In this document: one piece after another, positions 7,903-15,540 of the stretch
Position numbering within the stretch: the stretch's first letter is position 1
Layout of the letters: each line of letters begins with the position of its first letter
Assembly: GCA_964579505.1 (NCBI GenBank)
Contig: CAZOGC010000025.1
Coordinates: 1-16,628, forward strand
Direction: 5' to 3'
Length of the DNA stretch: 16,628 bases
Origin: JAJYSO01 sp964579505
Lineage (GTDB): Bacteria; Bacteroidota; Bacteroidia; Flavobacteriales; Flavobacteriaceae
Notes under the pieces: model-generated
The model's input: only the letters and a program-made list of their open reading frames with translations
Told to the model about the DNA's origin: nothing
Databases searched by the model: none
Translations under genes and position numbers: made by a program

Positions 7903-9507
7903 ATGAAACGATATATATTAGTTTTTGTAATGATTTTGGGACTAATGATGGTTACTACTTCTTGTAGCTTAGATCCCAATGAAGACCCCAATACTGTACT
8001 GGCAGATCAGGCTACCCCAGAATTAAGGTTGGCTGCGGCTGAAACTTCAGCATATAGTATATTTGCCTCTAGCATGAATGGCTTAGGTAACTATTGGATG
8101 AATACGTGGTCTGGAGATTTTTCCGTATTTGGTAACCCTGCCACGGTAGAAAGTAATCTAGAGCTTTCAACTACGTTTTATCAAGGTATTTTTACAAGTA
8201 CGTATAGAGCAGTAACCAGGTTTCAACGTATTATTGATTACCCGGATGCCAATACAAACTATCCAAACTATGTAGCTATAGCTAAAATACAAAAGGCATT
8301 TTATATGCAGTATATGGTAGATTTGTATGGAGATGTACCTTATTCAGAGGCTTTTAAAGAAACGGAAAATATCACGCCTAAATATGATGATGATGTTACC
8401 GTGTATCAAGGTTTGGTACAAGAATTAAACGACGCTATCGGGTTGATTAATACTTCTAATCCCGGTTTGGCGGTAAAAGCTTCTAGTGATCCTATTTTTA
8501 AAGGAGATATGAGTAAGTGGAAACGTTTTGCTAATACCATTCTTTTGCGCTTTGCCGTACGCATGTCAAATACGACAAATGCAGATGGTATTGCTTTACG
8601 TAATAGTATAATAAGTTCATTGAGCGGAGCTGCTTTTATTACCGATGATGTAACCATTAATCCGGGATACAGCGGAGAATCTGATTCTAAGCTAAACCCG
8701 TTATATGATTCTTTTGGATTGTACACTGCGGCTGGTGCTGTAGATACACAAGCCTATTATGTAATGTGTATGTCTAAGCATATTATAGAATCTTTATTGG
8801 GGAATACTAGCATTACCACAGGGGTAAGTGACCCACGTATTTCTTTCCTTGCTACTAAATGTTATATATATGATGGTGGCGCAAATGCGTCAGGCATTGG
8901 ATACGATAGCTATCTACAAGGAAATGGTAACCCCGAATTTAAAACAAATAGAGGCTATGCCGTTTCAGACCCTAACCCTACCGCTTCTAATATATCCCTT
9001 TTAGCAGGGCCGTTTAATAAAACGCCTGCTGTTGGTGGAGTGATAGATGGGGTGTTAATGTTTAAAGCAGACGCCGAGTTATTACAAGCAGAAGCGGCTG
9101 TTCGCGGTTATGCCGGTTTCTCAGGTGGTGCAACTCACTTTACCAATGCTATCAATGCTTCTTTTGCATTTGATGGAATGACCCCGGCTGATGCAAGCAC
9201 CTATATTTCTGCTATTTCGTCTAAACCTCAAGTGGGTTGGACCGGAGGTACATCAGATAAAGTAGCTGCTATTCAATACCAACGTTGGATTGCATTAGCT
9301 AACTTTGATGGTATAGAGAGTTATATAAACTACCTAAGAACAGGATACCCTGTTACCCCGTTAGCTACGACAACTACACGCCCTAATAAACCATGGCGTT
9401 TATTGTACCCTGCTGCTGAGTATTCTGCAAACAGTGCTAACGTACCGGATGTACCCCTTGCAGATATTTTTACTAAAAACCAACACACACCGTTTATTTA
9501 TCAATAA
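7903..9507 (+). CDS. SusD/RagB-family nutrient-binding outer-membrane lipoprotein
   Basis: This 534-residue surface lipoprotein caps the SusC channel and binds the nutrient. The lipoprotein signal is MKRYILVFVMILGLMMVTTSC, with the lipid cysteine at 21, followed by SLDPNEDPN, a common start in the family. Typical SusD helical segments are seen: KIQKAFYMQYMVDLYGDVPY, a KWKRFANTILLRFAVRMSN helix, QAEAAVRGYAG, and near the C-terminus QRWIALANFDGIESYINYLR. The overall pattern resembles the SusD-like_2 subgroup rather than the classic starch SusD. It follows SusC by 10 bases and is closed by the terminator at 9568-9603. Ligand unknown. Confidence 0.93.
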   Translation: MKRYILVFVMILGLMMVTTSCSLDPNEDPNTVLADQATPELRLAAAETSAYSIFASSMNGLGNYWMNTWSGDFSVFGNPATVESNLELSTTFYQGIFTSTYRAVTRFQRIIDYPDANTNYPNYVAIAKIQKAFYMQYMVDLYGDVPYSEAFKETENITPKYDDDVTVYQGLVQELNDAIGLINTSNPGLAVKASSDPIFKGDMSKWKRFANTILLRFAVRMSNTTNADGIALRNSIISSLSGAAFITDDVTINPGYSGESDSKLNPLYDSFGLYTAAGAVDTQAYYVMCMSKHIIESLLGNTSITTGVSDPRISFLATKCYIYDGGANASGIGYDSYLQGNGNPEFKTNRGYAVSDPNPTASNISLLAGPFNKTPAVGGVIDGVLMFKADAELLQAEAAVRGYAGFSGGATHFTNAINASFAFDGMTPADASTYISAISSKPQVGWTGGTSDKVAAIQYQRWIALANFDGIESYINYLRTGYPVTPLATTTTRPNKPWRLLYPAAEYSANSANVPDVPLADIFTKNQHTPFIYQ

Positions 9508-9567
9508 AAATGTTTTAGAAGTTAATTAATAAAGTTTTTATAGATTAAACAATTAAATGAATGGTGT

Positions 9568-9603
9568 AAAAGCTGCCTTCCCTAAAGAAGGCAGCTTTTT
9601 TTA
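9568..9603 (+). terminator. Rho-independent terminator of the SusC-SusD operon
   Basis: A perfect 13-bp stem, AAAAGCTGCCTTC (9568-9580) with GAAGGCAGCTTTT (9587-9599), has a 6-base loop (CCTAAA) and is followed by a run of T to 9603. It lies 60 bases after the SusD stop codon. It separates this operon from the truncated SusD downstream. Confidence 0.93.
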
Positions 9604-9776
9604 TGGGGGTTATTTAATCACAGAAATAACAACATAAGATTAACAAATTTTAAAAACAAAAATTACTTAAAATCGTTGCCTGTTTACTAAAAAAATAAAT
9701 AAATAATATTTTTTTAGAGAAGAAGAGAGCTCGCTGTTTTTTTGTTTATAAATAAAAGTAAATCAGCTTCTAATAC
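9604..9776. other. AT-rich non-coding stretch before the truncated SusD gene
   Basis: This stretch lies between the terminator and the palindrome at the gene junction. I see no coding potential, no remnant of a SusC gene and no missing SusD N-terminus in any frame. Runs of A and T dominate (for example 9690-9715). A convincing TTG/TAnnTTTG promoter was not found. Confidence 0.5.
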
Positions 9777-9807
9777 GTTTTTAAAACTTTTATAAAGTTT
9801 TAAAAAC
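9777..9807. repeat. Perfect AT-rich palindrome at the SusD truncation junction
   Basis: The left arm GTTTTTAAAACTTT (9777-9790), a 3-base loop TAT, and the right arm AAAGTTTTAAAAAC (9794-9807) form a perfect 14-bp inverted repeat. Recognisable SusD coding sequence (NNRLWVQYWQETTY) resumes at once after it. The palindrome therefore marks the point where the 5' part of the gene is missing. It could be a scar of a deletion or insertion, or an artefact of amplification or assembly. Confidence 0.85.
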
Positions 9808-9813
9808 AACCGT

Positions 9814-11325
9814 TTGTGGGTGCAATACTGGCAAGAAACCACGTATGTTGACGAAAGTAACTACGATCAAAATACACGTACTATTCCCGATAATCATTGG
9901 ACGATTATGTATAGTGATGTGTTGATGAATTTGAAAAAAGCGCATGAGGTAATTGCTAATACCGATTATTCTCTTCCGGCAGATCAAGCGGTAAAACCAA
10001 ATAAATTGGCCGTTATAGAGATTGCTGAAGTATATGCTTGGAGTAATTTGGTAGAAACCTATGGCAATGTTCCTTACTCAGAAGCCTTAGACATTAATAA
10101 TACCCTTCCGGTATATGATGATGCCGCTACAATCTATAAAGATTTATTAACTCGTTTAGATAAAGCCATCGCCGCTTTAGATGTTTCTAAAGGTTCTTTT
10201 AGTGCTTCAAATGATTTGATTTATGGAGGCGATGTAGCAAGCTGGATTAAGTTTGGAAACACACTTCGTTTACGTATGGCAGCTAACATTGCTGCTGTTC
10301 CGGGCCTTCAAGCCCTGTCTAAAACGACTGTAAAAGCGGCTTTGTTACCTGCTAACGGAGGAATCTTTACTAGTAATGCAGATAATGCTGAATATAAATA
10401 TTCAGGTGCCGCGCCTAACAATCATCCGGATAATAACGAGTTGATTTTGAGTGGACGTGATGATTATGTGGCGGCGGTTACGTTTACAGATGTGTTAAAC
10501 AACTTACAAGACCCTCGTAGAGCGGCTTATTTTGACCCAAATATAAATTCGACTATCGGTACCGTAACCAGTGTAAGCGGAAGTACTATTCAATACACTC
10601 CGTCAAGCACCGCTACGGCTGCTCCTCAAGCAGGTGATATGGTATTTATTGCTGATGGTACACTTACGCCACAAGAAGTAGGAACCGTGGCAAGTGTAGG
10701 GACAAATCAAATTACAATTAAGTATACGGTTCAAATGCCTGCTGTTGGTGACGATTTACTCTTTGGTATATATAAAGGAGGACAAATAGGTCAAAAATCA
10801 CCGTTTATTGATTATAGCGATCCTGCTCGTGCATTAACGGTAGGGTCTCGCCCGGGAACTATTCTCTCTTATGTAGAAGCTCAATTCTTATTAGCCGAAT
10901 TGGCTGCTCGTGATCAAGCGGGTTACGGTTTGCCACACGATGCCGCTTATTATTATACAGAAGGAATTAAAGCTTCTTTTGCAGAATGGGGCGCTCCGGG
11001 TGCAACTGCTTATTTGAGCAACCCGGCAGTAGACTATGCTACGGCTACAGGTACTAAATCTTGGCAAGAAGTAATCGGTACCCAAGAGTGGATTGCTTTG
11101 TATGACAGAACTTTTGCTCCTTATTTGTCGGTACGTCGATTAGACTATCCGGTATTGGCGCAACCTGCTCGTGCTGAAAGTGGATTCCCGGTTCGATATA
11201 CCTATCCTATAAACGAACAAAACCTGAACAATGATAATAGAGAAGCAGCGGCTTCTGCTATAGGTGGAGATGTTACTGAAACGCAATTGTTTTGGGATGT
11301 AAATGCTCCTAACTGGGGCTGGTAA
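9814..11325 (+). CDS. N-terminally truncated SusD-like protein without a SusC partner
   Basis: The readable protein (503 residues from a TTG at 9814) begins abruptly with WVQYWQETTYVDESNYD, which is internal sequence in SusD-like proteins. It corresponds to about residue 64 of the SusD at 7903 (NYWMNTW). The frame is closed by TAA at 9793-9795, so signal peptide, lipid cysteine and first helices, about 60 residues, are absent. The rest is intact: NLVETYGNVPYSEAL (78-92), DVASWIKFGNTLRLRMAANI (140-159), QEWIALYDR near the end. Residues about 246-322 form a beta-rich insertion made of two related 35-residue units. Without a signal it could not reach the outer membrane, so it is probably a remnant or an assembly artefact. 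The start is a best guess. A terminator follows at 11353-11383. Confidence 0.8.
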   Translation: MWVQYWQETTYVDESNYDQNTRTIPDNHWTIMYSDVLMNLKKAHEVIANTDYSLPADQAVKPNKLAVIEIAEVYAWSNLVETYGNVPYSEALDINNTLPVYDDAATIYKDLLTRLDKAIAALDVSKGSFSASNDLIYGGDVASWIKFGNTLRLRMAANIAAVPGLQALSKTTVKAALLPANGGIFTSNADNAEYKYSGAAPNNHPDNNELILSGRDDYVAAVTFTDVLNNLQDPRRAAYFDPNINSTIGTVTSVSGSTIQYTPSSTATAAPQAGDMVFIADGTLTPQEVGTVASVGTNQITIKYTVQMPAVGDDLLFGIYKGGQIGQKSPFIDYSDPARALTVGSRPGTILSYVEAQFLLAELAARDQAGYGLPHDAAYYYTEGIKASFAEWGAPGATAYLSNPAVDYATATGTKSWQEVIGTQEWIALYDRTFAPYLSVRRLDYPVLAQPARAESGFPVRYTYPINEQNLNNDNREAAASAIGGDVTETQLFWDVNAPNWGW

Positions 11326-11352
11326 TAGTTTAGCTTAACCTGCTAATTAAAG

Positions 11353-11383
11353 AGCCTTCAACCTTTGGGTTGAGGGCTTTTTT
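11353..11383 (+). terminator. Rho-independent terminator after the truncated SusD gene
   Basis: An 11-bp stem, AGCCTTCAACC (11353-11363) with GGTTGAGGGCT (11368-11378) including one G-U pair, has loop TTTG and a T-run to 11383. It lies 27 bases past the stop codon. Its last bases overlap the stop codon of the converging minus-strand gene (11382-11384). Confidence 0.85.
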
Positions 11384-12398
11384 AGTTTGAATGTTCTCCC
11401 TTGTATTGATCCGCTGTTTCTTTTATTGCCTGTTGAATAGGTGTAAATGTAAACCCGATTGCTCGTTTAATTTTCTGTGAATCAAAATCTACGCTAGCAT
11501 ACAAATCGTGTATCAACTGAAGTGTGATTGTTTTTCCCCTTCCGGTAAACAAATAACGCACTGATTGAAAAAGCCATAGGCTATACACCATCCATTTTTT
11601 TAAAGCATACCGAGGCGGTGTGCAGTGCAGTTTTTCTGCAATGCTATGAGTTAGTTGCTCAATAGACAGCACCTCACTAACCAATACAAAACGCTCACTA
11701 CTCAATTTACTGTTGGTTAATGCCAACATAGCCCGCGCCACGTCTTTTACGCCTACAAAACCGCTCTTTCGCGGTATTTTAAAAGGGAATTCATTAGCTA
11801 CGCGACTAAATAATTGGCTACTTCCGGTAGCCCAGTTGCCGGCGCCAATAATAACCCCCGGGTTGACAATTATTACCGACAGGCCTTCTTGAGCGCCCCG
11901 CCATACTTCCATTTCAGCACCGTATTTACTGATGTCGTAATAGTTGTGTGGAGCATTGTTGTTTCGGGGGGATTCTTCGTTTATAGGTTTTCCGGTGGGC
12001 TCATTTCCTAAGGTAGCAACAGAGCTTACATGGCAAAGCCTTTTTACATGGTGTTGAATTGATAAATTCACCACATTGGCCGTTCCTTCTATATTCGTTT
12101 TTCGCAATTTTTTCTTGTCTCCTACATCAAAAGAAACCAATCCGGCACAGTGATAAACTACTTCTATTGCTGTAAAAACAGTATTTAATGTAGCAAGGTC
12201 GGTAATATCGGCTTTTACCCAATCTATTGTTTTTAAACGTTCCTTTCCAACCGAATCAAGTGTTTTTTGTAGGCGATGTAAAACTAATTTTCGTTTCTCT
12301 TCAGAGCGAAATAAGGCTCGAATGGGTTGGTTATTATCAACCAATTCGGCAATTAAATGCTGCCCTACAAGGCCTGTTGCTCCGGTTACTAAAATCAT
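11382..12398 (-). CDS. NAD(P)-dependent epimerase/reductase, extended SDR family
   Basis: A 338-residue cytoplasmic Rossmann-fold enzyme. The nucleotide-binding motif GATGLVG is at residues 6-12. The active-site set of extended short-chain dehydrogenases is visible: the VSSVATLG serine region (124-131) and YDISK (Tyr154, Lys158). HCAGLVSF (83-90) and VGVKDVARAM are further family signatures. The C-terminal half, which binds substrate, holds a hydrophobic WMVYSLWLFQSVRYLF stretch that may lie against the membrane (inference). Sequence character is closest to dihydroflavonol-4-reductase-like or NAD-dependent epimerase/dehydratase proteins; substrate cannot be given. It is divergent from hemJ, with 79 bases between, and convergent with the truncated SusD. 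Confidence 0.9.
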   Translation of the reverse strand: MILVTGATGLVGQHLIAELVDNNQPIRALFRSEEKRKLVLHRLQKTLDSVGKERLKTIDWVKADITDLATLNTVFTAIEVVYHCAGLVSFDVGDKKKLRKTNIEGTANVVNLSIQHHVKRLCHVSSVATLGNEPTGKPINEESPRNNNAPHNYYDISKYGAEMEVWRGAQEGLSVIIVNPGVIIGAGNWATGSSQLFSRVANEFPFKIPRKSGFVGVKDVARAMLALTNSKLSSERFVLVSEVLSIEQLTHSIAEKLHCTPPRYALKKWMVYSLWLFQSVRYLFTGRGKTITLQLIHDLYASVDFDSQKIKRAIGFTFTPIQQAIKETADQYKGEHSN

Positions 12399-12444
12399 AG
12401 AACGAAGATAACTATTCTCACCCTCATAAAAAGGTTTTCTTTCC

Positions 12445-12452
12445 TATCTTTG
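12445..12452 (+). promoter_or_regulatory. Candidate -7 box for hemJ
   Basis: TATCTTTG matches the Bacteroidota -7 consensus TAnnTTTG exactly and leaves a leader of about 20 bases before the ATG at 12478. No clear TTG was found at the -33 spacing (that region is CCCTCATAAA), so only half the promoter is supported. Confidence 0.5.
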
Positions 12453-12477
12453 TTGCGTTGCAAGCCTATCTAAAACT

Positions 12478-13017
12478 ATGTATAATTACCTAAAAGCGCT
12501 TCATATTGTCTTTATCGTTACGTGGTTTAGCGGTATGTTTTACATTGTACGCTTGTTTATTTATGCAGCTGAAGCTCACGAAAAAAAAGAGCCGGAAAGT
12601 ACGGTATTGCTTAAGCAATATAAACTGATGGCCAAACGATTGTGGCTGGGAATTACGTGGCCATCAGCTATTTTGACCGCTATTTTTGGTCCCTTACTTA
12701 TTTTTGTAGGACCCTGGGATACTTCCTTTTCATCTCAAACATGGTTGCATGTAAAACTGGGGTTTGTCGTTTTGCTCTATTTGTATTTTTATAGTCTACA
12801 CCGTATTTACAAGCAACAACAACACAATCGCTTTAAAATCTCTTCACAGCGTTTACGTATATGGAATGAAGTGGCTACTGTTTTTCTAGTTGCCATTGTC
12901 TTTTTGGCCGTGGTTAAAGACGCGATGAGTTGGTTGTGGGGGTTAATTGGGTTGGTTGTACTTATTATTGTACTGATGCTCGCTATCCGAATTTATAAGA
13001 AAATAAGGGCTAAATAA
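12478..13017 (+). CDS. hemJ: HemJ protoporphyrinogen IX oxidase
   Basis: A 179-residue integral membrane protein of the HemJ/UPF0093 family, which oxidises protoporphyrinogen IX to protoporphyrin IX, the penultimate step of haem synthesis. The N-terminal KALHIVFIVTWFSGMFYIVR (6-25) is a hallmark: a conserved His9 in the first transmembrane helix and an Arg25 at its end. WLHVKLGF (89-96) carries the second conserved His91 and Lys93. Four further hydrophobic helices follow, and RLRIWNEVATVFLVAIVFLAV is the family's late segment. The last 30 residues add one more membrane helix and a basic end (YKKIRAK), an extension I recall in flavobacterial members. Monocistronic, with a -7 box upstream. Confidence 0.9.
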   Translation: MYNYLKALHIVFIVTWFSGMFYIVRLFIYAAEAHEKKEPESTVLLKQYKLMAKRLWLGITWPSAILTAIFGPLLIFVGPWDTSFSSQTWLHVKLGFVVLLYLYFYSLHRIYKQQQHNRFKISSQRLRIWNEVATVFLVAIVFLAVVKDAMSWLWGLIGLVVLIIVLMLAIRIYKKIRAK

Positions 13018-13085
13018 CCTGTTTATGCATGCAGGCTTATTTTGCTGTCTAAAAATAATTCGCTGAATATATTTCTATCACACTG

Positions 13086-13299
13086 AGTTTACCTGCCTAG
13101 GGTAGGCCTATGTTAAAGTGCGACAAAAATGAATAAAGCGATTCCTCGACAGGCTCGGAATGACACTGTAATGATTAAAAACACTTTGTCATACAGAGCC
13201 CAAAAACAAGTGAAGCCTTGTGTCATGCTGATCCTGTCGAAGCGAAACAAGGAATAAATGAAACGATTTCTCTATAGGCCTACCTTGGGCAGGTAAACT
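13086..13299. repeat. Large composite inverted repeat (interspersed repeat copies B and C)
   Basis: The outer arms 13086-13111 and 13274-13299 are 26 bases each and pair with two mismatches (both G-U compatible); core sequence TACCTGCC/GGCAGGTA. Inner arms 13144-13166 (CCTCGACAGGCTCGG...) and 13220-13242 (GTGTCATGCTGATCCTGTCG...) pair with about four mismatches in 23. The whole 214-base block could fold into one long hairpin. Bases 13123-13158 are a near-direct copy of 2355-2390, and 13233-13272 resemble 2341-2378, so this is two copies of one repeat family head to head. It fills the gap between hemJ and the converging flavoprotein gene. No ORF is inside; the flanking bases (13018-13085, 13300-13326) show nothing else. 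Confidence 0.8.
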
Positions 13300-13326
13300 T
13301 ATCTTGACAGCATATATACTTTAAAA

Positions 13327-14277
13327 TTATAGAGCAAGTTGATTTACTGCTTGCTGAGCTTGTTTAAATTCAGCTATAATATCGTGTACAATTTGTGCAG
13401 CGGGCTTAATGTCGTCAATCAATCCGCTTATTTGTCCAATTTGCAGTTCACCTTCTTTTAAATCGCCTAAAAACATACCCTTTTTAGGGCGAGCACGCCC
13501 CAGAAGTTGTTGCAATTCTTCTTTGCCGGGCTTCTGAGCATATAGTTTCATCACTTCTTCATAAAACTCATTTTTTAGCATGCGTACCGGAACGATTTCT
13601 TTTAGTGTAAGAATAGTGTCCCCGTCTCCGGATTTTTGTATGTATTCTTTAAAGTTTTGATGAGAAGAAGCTTCGTTACTCATCACAAAACGAGTACCCA
13701 TTTGTACGGCGTCGGCTCCTAAAATCATAGCAGCTAGCATGCTTTTTCCGGTAGCAATACCGCCGGCCGCAATAATCGGAATCTGTACTTTTTCTTTTAC
13801 CATAGGGATGAGTGTAAACGTAGTGGTTTCCTCACGACTGTTATGTCCGCCGGCTTCAAAACCTTCAACCACTACCGCATCAACACCGGCTTGCTCAGAT
13901 TTTGAGGCAAATTTTACGCTCCCGGCAACGTGTACTACTGTAATGCCGTGTTCTTTTAAAAAAGACGTCCACGTTTTGGGGTTTCCGGCTGAGGTAAACA
14001 CAATCTTAACGCCACTCTCTACAATAATTTGCATAATTTCTTCTATGTCAGGGTAGAGAAGTGGTACGTTTACGGCAAAAGGATTATGGGTGGCTTGCTG
14101 GCATTTTTTTATGTGTGTACGCAATATGTCCGGATACATAGAACCGGCACCTAAAATACCTAGTCCGCCTGCTTGGCTAACAGCACTGGCTAATTTCCAG
14201 CCGCTAGCCCATATCATGCCGGCTTGAATGAGGGGGTATTTAATATGAAAAAGAGAAGTTATTCGGTTTGGGTTCAT
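13327..14277 (-). CDS. Nitronate monooxygenase / FabK-like FMN flavoprotein
   Basis: A cytoplasmic FMN TIM-barrel enzyme of the 2-nitropropane dioxygenase family, which includes nitronate monooxygenases and the enoyl-ACP reductase FabK. I chose the ATG at 14277 (316 residues, MNPNRITSLFHIKYPLIQAGM). An upstream ATG at 14307 would add ten residues and overlap mnmA, but family members start near the RITxLF motif. Visible signatures: PLIQAGM (15-21), GGLGILGAG (37-45), VVEGFEAGGHNS (136-147) with the candidate catalytic His145, AAGGIATG (170-177) and GADAVQMGTRF (187-197) for FMN phosphate. The EGxEAGGH loop is shared by FabK and nitronate monooxygenases, so substrate is not decided. It lies 22 bases downstream of mnmA and is probably co-transcribed. 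Confidence 0.88.
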   Translation of the reverse strand: MNPNRITSLFHIKYPLIQAGMIWASGWKLASAVSQAGGLGILGAGSMYPDILRTHIKKCQQATHNPFAVNVPLLYPDIEEIMQIIVESGVKIVFTSAGNPKTWTSFLKEHGITVVHVAGSVKFASKSEQAGVDAVVVEGFEAGGHNSREETTTFTLIPMVKEKVQIPIIAAGGIATGKSMLAAMILGADAVQMGTRFVMSNEASSHQNFKEYIQKSGDGDTILTLKEIVPVRMLKNEFYEEVMKLYAQKPGKEELQQLLGRARPKKGMFLGDLKEGELQIGQISGLIDDIKPAAQIVHDIIAEFKQAQQAVNQLAL

Positions 14278-14299
14278 AAATTTAGCTTTATTGACAAAG

Positions 14300-15493
14300 C
14301 TAAGCAATAACCCCCGAACCTAATAATTCTTCTTCGAGATACCAGGCCACAAATTGCCCTTCGGCAATAGCGCGCTGTGGTTGATCAAAAAGCACATATA
14401 GTTGGTTCTCTTTTTGGTATAATGTGGCTTTTTCTAAAGGTTGTCGATAACGAATGCGGGCTTTTACGGCCAAGGTTTCCCCTTCTTTTAACTGCAAATC
14501 AGGGCGTACCCAGTGTATTTCGTCTTTTGCTACACAAAGTCCTCTGCGCCATAGCCCGGGATGTTCGTTGCCTTGCCCGGTATAGATTACGTTTTCTTCT
14601 ACATCGGTTTCAATAACGAAAAGGGGTTTGGGAGTACCTCCCACAGCCAGGCCTTTACGCTGTCCTTTGGTAAAATAGTGAGCACCTTGGTGTCGACCTA
14701 CTTCTTTTCCTAGGGCAGGGGTGTACGTGTATTTTTGCGTATAAAAAGCTAGTTCTTCATCTTCTGAATGAAAACTAGGAGTGGTTTTTTGATACACCTC
14801 TGCGCTAGCTGGAATTTCAATGATAGCTCCTTCTTTAGGGGCTAATTTTTGTTGTAAAAATTCAGGTAGGTGTACTTTTCCTACAAAACAGAGCCCTTGA
14901 GAGTCTTTTTTATCGGCGGTAACCAAATCTTGTTCGGTAGCAATTTTACGTACGTCGCTTTTTTGTAAATGACCAATGGGGAAAAGAGCTTTGGCTAACT
15001 GATCTTGCGAAACTTGACATAAAAAGTAAGATTGATCTTTATTTTTGTCGGCTCCGGCTAACAAGCGGTAAAAAGTTTTTCCGTCTTTCTCAATCGTTCC
15101 TTTTTGGCAATAATGTCCGGTAGCCACGTAATCGGCTCCTAAACTCAACGCTACTTTCATAAAGACGTCAAATTTGATTTCACGATTACACAGCACATCC
15201 GGGTTAGGAGTGCGACCGCGTTCGTATTCATCAAACATATAGTCAACTATGCGTGCTTTGTATTCTTTGCTCAGATCAATTACCTGAAAAGGAATGTTTA
15301 GTTTGTCGGCAACCAACATAGCATCGTTACTATCGTCTAACCACGGGCATTCTTGGCTGATGATTACAGAATCATCAATCCAATTCTTCATAAAAAGACC
15401 GATTACTTCATAGCCTTCTTGCTGAAGAAGATAGGCCGCTACGCTAGAATCTACGCCCCCGCTTAATCCAACAACTACGCGTTTTTTACTCAA
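14300..15493 (-). CDS. mnmA: MnmA, tRNA-specific 2-thiouridylase
   Basis: A 397-residue enzyme that thiolates uridine 34 at C2 in the wobble position of tRNAs for Lys, Glu and Gln, using ATP and a persulphide sulphur. The PP-loop ATP-binding motif SGGVDSSV is at 11-18. The two catalytic cysteines are in place: Cys102 in NPDVLCNREIKF and Cys202 in GLCFVG, close to E. coli Cys102 and Cys199. ATGHYCQ (125-131), KDQSYFL (152-158) and the C-terminal beta-barrel (RQPLEKATLY onward) complete the family. Length is slightly above the usual 360-370, owing to a longer loop around residues 215-265. It is first gene of an operon with the flavoprotein behind it. Confidence 0.95.
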   Translation of the reverse strand: MSKKRVVVGLSGGVDSSVAAYLLQQEGYEVIGLFMKNWIDDSVIISQECPWLDDSNDAMLVADKLNIPFQVIDLSKEYKARIVDYMFDEYERGRTPNPDVLCNREIKFDVFMKVALSLGADYVATGHYCQKGTIEKDGKTFYRLLAGADKNKDQSYFLCQVSQDQLAKALFPIGHLQKSDVRKIATEQDLVTADKKDSQGLCFVGKVHLPEFLQQKLAPKEGAIIEIPASAEVYQKTTPSFHSEDEELAFYTQKYTYTPALGKEVGRHQGAHYFTKGQRKGLAVGGTPKPLFVIETDVEENVIYTGQGNEHPGLWRRGLCVAKDEIHWVRPDLQLKEGETLAVKARIRYRQPLEKATLYQKENQLYVLFDQPQRAIAEGQFVAWYLEEELLGSGVIA

Positions 15494-15517
15494 AACAAAA
15501 AATTTAATTTAAAGCGA

Positions 15518-15525
15518 CAAATTTA
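15518..15525 (-). promoter_or_regulatory. Candidate -7 box for mnmA
   Basis: The minus strand reads TAAATTTG from 15525 to 15518, an exact TAnnTTTG match in the 47-base gap between the MORN-repeat gene and mnmA. The leader would be about 20 bases. The -33 position has no TTG and would fall at the very end of the upstream gene. Confidence 0.45.
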
Positions 15526-15540
15526 CGACTTTTTGCGGGG

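Noticed and set aside
9790..9987. Minus-strand open frame of 65 codons across the start of the truncated SusD.
   Set aside because: It lies opposite well-conserved SusD coding sequence and has no family character.
13086..13299. CRISPR-like array because of repeated units downstream of hemJ.
   Set aside because: The units are inverted, not direct with equal spacers, and there are no cas genes.
13327..14277. Naming the flavoprotein fabK.
   Set aside because: The EGxEAGGH loop and FMN motifs are shared by nitronate monooxygenases and FabK, and there is no fatty-acid synthesis gene nearby to decide.
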